A stretch of 64,000 nucleotides of DNA. It comes from Daphnia carinata. Taxonomy: Eukaryota > Arthropoda > Branchiopoda > Diplostraca > Daphniidae. The stretch covers positions 5,270,001 to 5,334,000 of the forward strand of contig NC_081335.1 of assembly GCF_022539665.2 (NCBI RefSeq), read 5' to 3'. A program made the translations under genes and the position numbers. How positions within the stretch are numbered: position 1 is the first letter of the stretch; every line of letters begins with the position of its first letter. This document shows positions 56,110-64,000 of this stretch, piece by piece. Under the pieces are notes generated by a model. It had not been told where the DNA came from, ran no database searches, and saw only the letters and a program-made list of their open reading frames with translations.

Positions 56110-56543
56110 GCCTTCCTCAGTGCTTCCCAACGGCATGATTGATGCGCTGGAGAGGCTAAGAACCTTTTAGAAGGCTCCCAGGAAGGAGATGTGCCGTGTG
56201 GGAGACTGACTGAAGACTTGCTGAAGACTGAATGAAGACTACACCGGACACTAGACTGATCGTCACAACAACTAAAAGGAAACTGACTGACAATCTGGGA
56301 AAAGTGTAACATTAATACGAAGAAGCAAGGTCGTTCAGGGTTATGTGTACCATAGGGAATTGGTAGGCTATTTGCGTGTAAATTAACACCTATGTAAAAA
56401 ATTGACCAGTTTGAAGGCCAAGTAGAAGAAAGGTTGAAGGCCAGAACCATCGGCAGAGGACCAGTTAGCGGAAGAAGGGTTAAGGGTTGCAAGCGTGAGA
56501 AATGAGGAGGGAATGTAAGGAATACGACTGGCCGTTCCTTACA
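56110..56543. repeat. truncated LTR copy (TGTAAGG...CCTTACA family)
   Basis: Matches the 3' part of 45161-45675, ending TGGCCGTTCCTTACA. The 5' end of this copy is not recognisable. Confidence 0.6.
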
Positions 56544-56719
56544 ACGACAATAAACTTGACAAATGCCGTATGAGCAGCTTCGGCATTTAACTATTATTTA
56601 AAACAAATGTTATTTGTAGTGAATATGTTCATAAAACAAACTGAATGTTACCTGACTGCTTCACAAACTTTTCAGAGAAATCTTAAGTACTTCGTGTAGT
56701 ATGAGTTATCGTAGTGGAG

Positions 56720-57180
56720 TGTTTCGTTTGAATATGCTTAGACATTGTGCATGTACCACCGACAAATTTTTTTCTGCAATAATTGCACTCAGCTTTAGCC
56801 TCATTTGTTTTAGTTTAATGCTTCCTAACCCATGCCTTAAAGAAATATTTCGACTTTCAGGCTGAGCGGTCGGACTGTCTTTCCCGGACCCTGGGAGGTT
56901 TTCCACACCGTTTCCTTTACTAGCAATGCCCAGCAAAGTGGACGATTGCAGGCGTTTTTTGTGCCTATTGTAAAGAGCTTATTGAAATTATATACAAATT
57001 GTTTTATTAATGTGATTGCAGTACTACTTACGGACAGAGGTAGACGTTCGCGAGTCATCAGTTAAACTAATGTTGAATAAGGTTTCTCCACTGATGATCG
57101 ACAAGGCCGAACTTGTACTTTTTTGCATATGGAGAATCTGGATCTTTGCTGGATTTTGATATTTTTTTACCTGTCATTGT
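56720..57180 (-). pseudogene. hAT transposase N-terminus with BED finger
   Basis: An ATG near 57176 (MTGKKISKSSKDPDSPYAKK) is followed after an intron-like interval by SSTLLGIASKGNGVENLPG-type sequence and, in a shifted frame, by the BED finger KAECNYCRKKFVGGTCTMSK, HIQTKH (C-x2-C...H-x4-H). It stops at about 56710. The catalytic region is not adjacent. Confidence 0.65.
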
Positions 57181-58260
57181 ACTATTTCGAACTAGTGCAA
57201 GTGCAGCTAGTACGTAGAGGCTACAACCCGCACAAAACGGTAAGCTTGAGTTTTCGCGATGTTCAAATTCTAGCCACATCAGCTTCCTCGTCTATTGCTT
57301 GCAAATATTAAGCTAGGGATACGTTTGGGTTAGTTAGTTTTGCGGGTTGGTGTCAGCGGCTTAAAATAATACTTGCGCTATGAAACCGCAGGTTTGCCGG
57401 TTAGCTTGCTAGAACCAAGCCATTGAATTTAGCGTAAGATAAAAAAAAAGGATTTAAGAAAATATTCGTTGTTTAGAATTACAAACAATTAAAAACAAGT
57501 ATTAGTTATGACGTGATTTAAATGTTTAAATAATCCTCTTCGAAAATTAACAAATCATACTTAAGTTCGACATTTTTAAAAAATTTTAGCAGAATTTTTT
57601 TAACTTTTGATGAAACACTGGTTTACTTTATTTTCGACTTTATCTTTATTTTTTCAAAATCCTGTTAGCGATTTGATATAAAAGAAAACTGAATTATTTT
57701 TCAACGTTTTTTCTTATTGTCAAATTATCGTCGTTAACATAAATATAGGCAAAATGGTCCTGTGCAGGGTTACCGCTCGAAAATTTTTTGAGCGGTTGCG
57801 CCGCACCTCTTAACTACCAATTCAGCGGTTCACCAGTCACGCTCAGTTATCTATTAGCGGTGCGGCAGTCGAAATTTGCCCTATCGCACATTTTGCCATT
57901 CCACGGTGTAATGTAAAATATAATAAATAATAATGTAAAATATAATATATATTTACATCCATGTTAACACTTCTACATAAATTTGTTGTATTTCAAATTT
58001 ACATATTATGGATGTTATAATCCTACATTATAGGGAAGAATTCAACTACCTCCTTCAATTTATGCGAACTAAATAAATGAGAAATTAAAATTTTGAGGTT
58101 TTTCTTGGTTAAATTGTATTTCAAAAATAATTTAGGCGAAAGAATGAGACAGACTGACAGACGTAGTTGAAGTGTAAGACAGGAATGCAGATATATTTGA
58201 TCAACATTTCAAAAATCATTAAAAAAAGGTTGTTTACTTTTAAGAATAGAATCATTTCCA
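57181..58260. other. intergenic, with a probable hAT terminal sequence
   Basis: GCAGGGTTACCGCTCGAAAA near 57762 followed by short inverted repeats (GAGCGGT/ACCGCTC, GGTGCGGC/GCCGCACC) resembles a hAT end (CAGGG start) and is positioned downstream of the hAT remnant that ends near 58270. No gene seen. Confidence 0.35.
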
Positions 58261-58269
58261 AATATTTAA

Positions 58270-59530
58270 TGCTTAAGATCTGTTAAATGGTTAACTTTAA
58301 GCGATCGATGAATAAATAAGACCGCCTTGACTGAATAATCTCTCAACGGACGCCGAAGATGGCATGGCACGTTGTAGCGTCTGCCAATGAATTACAATAC
58401 TTATTATTAATTTGTTCGAAATAGTTCATTAATAATTCTAAATAAATAAAAAACACAATTGGTTAAATGAAATTTACTTGAAATCAATCCACCCGTGGGA
58501 GAATCCCCTAGTTGATATAAATTGCGACATGAAGTGAGATGGTTCTCAATTTTGTCCCCAGTTCGTTGGGCGCTCATTCTCCTCGTTATATAGGCGAAAT
58601 AATTTTTTTTCCTTGTTTTACTGGACTTGGATCCGAGCGAGATGAGAAAGACCAACAGTACTTTCTTCTGGTCTGTACAATGAACGAATGATTAGTTTTT
58701 GGCTTCATTATTAAAATTTTTTTCAACCACATACGAAACCAATTCGCCTGAAATTTCCCTAATACGTTTGTATTCACTCTCCAATAAAAAATTTTTTCGG
58801 CTTGAACATGGAATTTTATATAGTGGCTAACTTTATTTCACCATCTGAAAACATATTTTCGAATCCTAAAAAAAATGTAAATGGCATATGTCATTCATAC
58901 AAATAGTTAAATATGTCATACAAGTTTTTTGAAAAAGTTACCAAAAGCGCATGGCTTCTAAAATGCTGGCTATCAGCGGCTGATAATATGATAGCAGGGT
59001 CGTCTCGAAGCGATTTCAATTTTCTTTTCATCACCTCTAGAGCCGGAAATAAGCAGCCCATCCCCACGTTTTTATCGGCTTTGAGAATGTCAAACGCTTC
59101 GCTATCATGTTCCATTACGGTTACGTATTCTTTCAGAAACTGCACTTCCTTGGACGTGGCGAATTCGAGCTTCAATACTTTGGAAAAATTTTTTCGTTCC
59201 ACGAGTATTTTCCTTTAGTAAACGATTAAAAAATCGGATTTCGCAATATTCAGAGTTCCATCGGGTATTATTTTTCAGAATAAAAAGTCTTCCTAAATGA
59301 CGCATTATGACATACGAACTCAGGGAACTAGAATATTACTTGTTCCACAAATTTTGTAACTTTTTAAAGACACTTGCTCTTAATTGTTTAAAATATTTAT
59401 CTGGGATTTTCAAGACATCACCTTGCGCAATACGGTTCAGTGGATGGCAGGTACGTCTTCTGTGCACAGGGAGACCGCAGGATTCATATACCTCTGCGCG
59501 GGACACATCCCTCCCGAACTCCGTAACCGG
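58270..59530 (-). pseudogene. hAT transposase, C-terminal two thirds, frameshifted
   Basis: In order on the - strand: CHPLNRIAQGDVLKIPDKYF, KNNTRWNSEYCEIRFFNRLL, FLKEYVTVMEHDSEAFDILK, VGMGCLFPALEVMKRKLKSL, a degraded middle, KIENHLTSCRN and finally PSSASVERLFSQGGLI at about 58320 (hAT dimerisation motif). At least five frame changes. The 5' end is cut at about 59519-59530 by the TA-type element. Confidence 0.82.
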
Positions 59531-61155
59531 GCCCATCTTGGACGGTTTCAGTTATACCCCATTATCTCCAATCCCACTTACACGAAATTTCGTAATTAAA
59601 AAAATGAATTTAGAAAGTTTCCGCCACCACTAAATTTTTTAAAAAGATCCAATTTCAGTTTTTTAGAATTTATAACGATTTTTTTTTAACGGTGAGCTTA
59701 GACCAAATCAGGATAATTTTGGATGGATGCCTGTCCCAGTTTGGGCGGGGTCAAGAGAGGTAAAATGATTTGTATTAAAATTTTGATTTTTATCTTTAAT
59801 TTTTGCTCTTAACCTAGTGAACAATAAAAATTCAATTATCATAAGATATTACCTGAAATAAAAGACTTTTATTATCCCAGAAATATTTTCATTTTACTGA
59901 TAGAGGAAACATAGAAGGAGGTGGAGCCTACACAGTATCGATAATTTGGTTCTTTCAATTTTTTCAATCCATTTCCCTGATTCGTTTTTTGTAATGTCAT
60001 GGCTGCGTCAGCTGACGAAAGTTTGGAAATGTAATAGGTTATTAAATAACATATCATTCACTGTCAAATAATGCAGAAAGGCATTGCACTCTTTTTTCCA
60101 AAATAAATCGCTTTTTGATTTACGATAAAAAGTATTATAACACGCGCTTGGACGCGAACGTCCAATACAGCAGGGGTCTTTCTGTTTTTAACAAAATTGG
60201 AGCGTTATGGCCACCGGTTGGTCTTGATAGTTATTCTTCGGTCTGGTATAAGTTCACTACAGATCCGAAGTCTAACATGTCAGGCCGCCGGGCCTCTACA
60301 CTATCGAAAACAAAAGGATCACAGCACACTAACACTCAAACTCTCAAAAACCAATCCTATTCTCTCTGTGTCTCTCCAACTTCTATCTCTGTACTCTATG
60401 TTCTACCATTTTTATAAACTCCCTTCCACCAATGCAGAACCCACGATCCCCTGATGCAAGATCGACGACAATCTTGCATCGTTCCCGGGATCCGTTTACA
60501 TTTCCAGATGTTCGTTTTAATTTCGATTACTCCCAAGGGTTTAGGGCAACCTTCAAATGATTTTTTGTTTCTAGTTTTACTTTTATTTCCTGGTTAACAA
60601 AACTAACATTTTAAATTTCGTTCCAGTATAAATAAGCATTAGCTGTATTCTAAATTTTCCGTTAAGTTGAAACACTTAAAATTTTCGTTCTTTGATTTGA
60701 CCCCTTCCTAGCATGCCCATATCATGTCCAATATTACTCATGCCGTTTGTACAACTTGTACCCAAAACAATTTTCGTAGAAAAAATAGTGTGTTTGTAAT
60801 TGAACGAATTAAATGATTTTGCCTTTCAATTATTATTAAGAAATCTCCGGTCTACTTACTTCCAATACCTATGAACGTACAAATATAAAATAACATCAAC
60901 GATATGAAAAGATCATCGATAAAGAACAGAAAAAAAATACAAACTTTCGCTCATTTTTATATTTGTTAAATAGCTCAAAACGTAAGTCAGACAAGAGACT
61001 CAAACTTTGTACTATGTATAAAAACCTATTTCGAACAAAACTTATTCGAAACAAATGATGTGTCAATCTTATATTTTTATTTTTATTAACTATATTTTCC
61101 ACGGCACTTTACAACTTCATACAGTTTCCAAGATGGGTCCAGTCAACTCTATTTC
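59519..61155. mobile_element. TA-flanked DNA transposon, copy 2, diverged and interrupted
   Basis: CCGGGCCCATCTTGGACGGTTTCAG at the left and CCAAGATGGGTCCAGT near 61140 correspond to the ends of 14424-15376. Shared internal blocks (GGTTTCAG..TACCCCA.TAT, AAAAG.CTTTTATT, GTTGTAC..ACGGCATG.GT.ATATTGGAC) occur in the same order. A unique ~480-bp insert lies at about 60085-60560. It contains a perfect 10-bp hairpin (GATGCAAGAT). Confidence 0.65.
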
Positions 61156-61311
61156 AATTGTTGTTCCACCGGGATTTAGCAAAATTTTAGTAAAACAAAT
61201 AATTCCTATAAAAATTATCAACATTAAAAGTACTCGTTGCAGCGTGGTCCAAGGAGAAGGGGACTCATTTCTGCGAAGAGAAAACCACCCTTCCTTTTCT
61301 ACCCGTGACAA
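61117..61311 (-). CDS. possible single-pass membrane exon, uncertain
   Basis: A frame with a hydrophobic segment (VLLMLIIFIGIICFTKILL) preceded by basic residues would predict a type II membrane anchor. Its C-terminal part overlaps the end of the TA-type element, so the frame may be fortuitous. Confidence 0.2.
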   Translation of the reverse strand: MSRVEKEGWFSLRRNESPSPWTTLQRVLLMLIIFIGIICFTKILLNPGGTTIEIELTGPILETV

Positions 61312-61767
61312 TACACTCGGTACTACTTGGTAAATAATTACCGAGCTACGCTTGCGAAAATCAAAACTCTCGTTATTGAAATGAAAACCAAAAATATTAG
61401 GAAAATAATAGACATTTTATTATTCGTATAAGTATAAAAACAAGTAGTGATAGATTTTAAAATATGCGTCATCATGATGACTACAGCGCCTAAATCAAAT
61501 CAAATTAGCGTTATGAGTTCTTGCCGTTAATCTAGAAGAAGATGAGCGTGAGCCTGGTCACATAACTATTCTGAACATATGGTCATGGCTTTAAAATTTC
61601 TCCGGGAAGACCATTAAACATCGCATCTATTTAAAGTTAAATAAACTTGTAAGGTACTCGTAAGTTAAATATACTTTGTCTAAATTTAAACTTATGTCTT
61701 TCATTTTTTTATTAGGGTCGACAGCTACTGAAAACTTACAAGGTTCAGGAACGACATATTTGATATA

Positions 61768-62004
61768 ATGAATGGACGACACAATTGCCCATCAGTTAAT
61801 GAGAAGAACTGGAATGCCTTTGTCGAAGTAGACAGAAACGTAATAAATGAAAAGAAATCTATACTTGAAGACATGCTGAAAGTGGCTGAGATGGCGAAGG
61901 AATGCCATCGCAACCCTGGGAAATGTCAAATAATGGCAGCGTTAGTGTGTTTCATATTAAATATTTGTTTATATTCGTTGTTGGGATCGTGTTTGGGTTA
62001 TTAA
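61768..62004 (+). CDS. unrecognised small ORF or exon
   Basis: 78 codons: a charged helical part (EVDRNVINEKKSILEDMLKV) then a hydrophobic tail (LVCFILNICLYSLLGSCLGY). A GTTAGT donor-like site near 61939 could end an exon before the hydrophobic part. No family recognised. Confidence 0.3.
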   Translation: MNGRHNCPSVNEKNWNAFVEVDRNVINEKKSILEDMLKVAEMAKECHRNPGKCQIMAALVCFILNICLYSLLGSCLGY

Positions 62005-62850
62005 ATCTTATAAAAAATTTGACTAAAAAAATAGATGTCAGACAATAGACGTACATCCCAAAATTCGAAAACTGGAGTTAAAATTTACAAAATTTATTAA
62101 TTCACTTAAATCTATTCATTATTTTTATGCGAGCTAACATAGCGCGTACAACTAACTTGTTGTCTATTCTTGTACCGAAAACAAAATAATTATTTTGAAT
62201 TTTATGGTAATTGGTTGGGTGGTATTGTGATAAGCAGTTCCTGGTTTGGGCAAAGCCATAGAACCCTGGTGGTTTACTATGGTATCTCCTTTCTTAGGTA
62301 AGTAGAAAACCTTGAGCAGGCATAATGGTTATTTTCCCATCAGAGGTATGCGCGTCTAGTAGTACGTAAAGTACCTAAATCTACATTCGCGAATCACAGG
62401 AATTTTTTGAAAAACGAAAGGGCCAACCGCGAAGGCTTTAGTTGGCCATACCAATGTTGGGAGTAGTTTATAATGTAAACACTGGGGAATACATGACATA
62501 CCGAAACTTTAACGCCATTTTCCTTTTCGTGGGTTTTACCTTTCCGTTTCTGCTAAAACAGCTTTCTCAACATCCAAGAAACGGGAATTTCCTGTAAGTG
62601 AAGGAAGAAAACCCTGCTCTAAAGTCCGGGATTTTTTCAACCTTTCTGTTTGCTCAAGGCAATAGTGAACCTACGAGATTTTTATGACTTTGATTCCAAT
62701 TGATTTTTCGGAATTAAAAAATACTCTGATATAAGCATCGAATATCACAAAGATTTTTAAATGAATGGCTACAGTAACGACCAAAGGGCAAACGTAGTTT
62801 GAGAATATTGAACTTGCAATGTTTCAGGATTTTCAATATTGTCGCGGGTA
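62005..62850. other. no gene recognised
   Basis: AT-rich sequence with no supported feature. Confidence 0.45.
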
Positions 62851-63170
62851 AAAAATCAGGGGCTGTTCACGTCGCTAAAGTTCCCGACATGGATGCCAGT
62901 CGGTTCACTGGCTGATCCCAATACGACAGCACAGCGCACCGACCTACCTCCACTATCAGCGACTACTCTACACTTAACTACGCTGATAGTGACCAACACC
63001 ACACCGCGTCTAAGACACCAGCCCAAGCACACACACTCTCACACAACACACAGCTCGCAACACATCCAACATCCACACACACACTCGCTCCCACACCAAC
63101 CGTACCCTTTCACAGGCAAACAACGACTCTCTCTTTCGTACAGATCATGCTAAAATTCGACATTGCTTAC
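62850..63170. repeat. CA-rich low-complexity block
   Basis: Strong C/A bias with many CACA and ACAC runs (63020-63090). The frame across it (62839-63153) is Thr/His/Pro-rich because of composition and is not supported as a gene. Confidence 0.6.
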
Positions 63171-63910
63171 GATAAGCAAACGACTATCCTAACTACGTTT
63201 GGGATACGTACAATTTCTACTCGTGATAATATTTAAAAATATTGAGCGAAACCGAGAGGATTGAGGCTTCACATGCAGCGCTGCTCTGTCTGTCCAATTA
63301 CGCTTTACAGTGGGTAACAAGTGGTCATCTAATAAATAAATTGAATAATAAAAGGTGTAATTCTTACAAAAAAGTCCAAAAATCTTAAATGTATAATCAT
63401 AACTTGTTTATTTCACTGGTAGTTATTAAGCCGTCATATGTTCAGAACGGTGGCCGTTCTCACCGGAAGAATCGCATCAAACCCATTGTTTTCAAAAGGA
63501 CCGAAATAGGTCAAACAAAATCGGCCATTTTTCATAGGTCAAATCAATTTAACCGATCACGGCTAATCGGCGTCGAACCTTTCTTTCAGACCGGCCGCTA
63601 GTGCAACTCCTTTTTGATCAGCTGCTTTGGCCCTACAGGCAACAGTATAACAGAAAGGCCTGTTACGGTTCACATCTTTTTAAAGAATTGTCTGTTGGAA
63701 ATCAGGTAATAGGCAATCGAGGAATCTACTACAGTTTAGTTGCTGGCGTAATTGGTGCCGCTGGATATTTGTGTTTGCTTTTGATGCTTCTGTCAGTAAT
63801 AAAATGCAGATTCACGTGAGAAGCGCCACAATGATTGTTTTTTTGGGAGGGTCTATTTTTACTTTTAATTTATTCTTTATATTATTAAGTAATTGCTAGA
63901 CTAATAATAT
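63171..63910. other. no gene firmly recognised
   Basis: Short + strand frames (63389-63601, 63601-63819) are open; the second ends in a hydrophobic helix (YSLVAGVIGAAGYLCLLLML). No domain, splice partner or homology is recognised. Confidence 0.3.
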
Positions 63911-64000
63911 TGTCACGCAATTAGTTGTATTAAACACACAGAGAACAATACACCAAGCAATGACAATAATTAACACGGTCCTTTCACTAAGCTGCCGCTG
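63911..64000. repeat. start of an LTR, cut by the window edge
   Basis: TGTCACGCAATTAGTTGTATTAAAC resembles the TGTCACAC..TTGTATTGAAC start of the gypsy LTR family, suggesting a further insertion continuing beyond the window. Confidence 0.4.

Noticed and set aside
62839-63153. Thr/His-rich secreted protein
   Set aside because: The residues follow from CA-rich composition; no start context, splice sites or domain.

Overview
This is a eukaryotic window. The short spliceosomal introns (about 54-122 bp, most 55-73), the absence of bacterial-style gene packing, the near-total occupancy by Copia, Ty3/gypsy, BEL/Pao, hAT, pogo/Tigger and MITE-type elements, and a cluster of decayed IRE1-like protein kinases suggest an arthropod, most likely a cladoceran crustacean such as Daphnia. 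The species assignment is inference. Only two genes are complete and clearly functional: HAUS3 (augmin subunit, + strand, 46767-49061, 8 exons) and CSN4 (COP9 signalosome subunit 4, - strand, 49099-50678, 6 exons). Their stop codons are 37 bp apart, tail to tail.

Layout. 1-16 kb: a Copia LTR retrotransposon (829-5825, TSD ATAAA, nearly identical LTRs, frameshifted pol) lies beside a degenerate kinase array. The kinase unit 6.9-9.1 kb is repeated in inverted orientation at 12.6-16.05 kb. The spacer carries a TA-flanked MITE and a small three-exon gene of unknown function (11638-12377). The right arm is split by a second, shorter Copia remnant (TSD CAAAA), itself split by a 953-bp TA-flanked element. 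16-24 kb: a decayed BEL/Pao element on the - strand with a Tigger/pogo transposase fragment inside its gag. 24.26-32.55 kb: a Ty3/gypsy element on the - strand with gag, protease, RT, RNase H, integrase and an env-like region. Between env and the 3' LTR it carries a spliced gene on the opposite strand with its own AATAAA signal, the most unusual feature of the window. 32.6-36 kb: two tRNA-like (SINE-head) sequences, a GC-rich tandem-repeat leader and a fragment of another gypsy gag. 37.0-37.6 kb: the two last exons of an unrecognised + strand gene. 38.4-44.3 kb: ends and coding remnants of a hAT family with AAATCC-type subterminal repeats, hairpin-forming GAAATAGGACTG repeat clusters, and an LTR-like promoter block. 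45-46 kb: a solo LTR and a Harbinger-type MITE. 46.7-52.6 kb: HAUS3, CSN4, then a decayed intron-containing SURF6 copy. 52.7-64 kb: a solo gypsy LTR, two more hAT remnants, the 3' exons of a DUF4806 gene, a second copy of the TA-flanked element, and at the window edge the start of another LTR.

The two housekeeping genes do not obviously cooperate (mitotic spindle versus cullin deneddylation), but they share a 3' intergenic space. The rest is largely a record of nested insertion, which several exact target-site duplications allow to be read in order.
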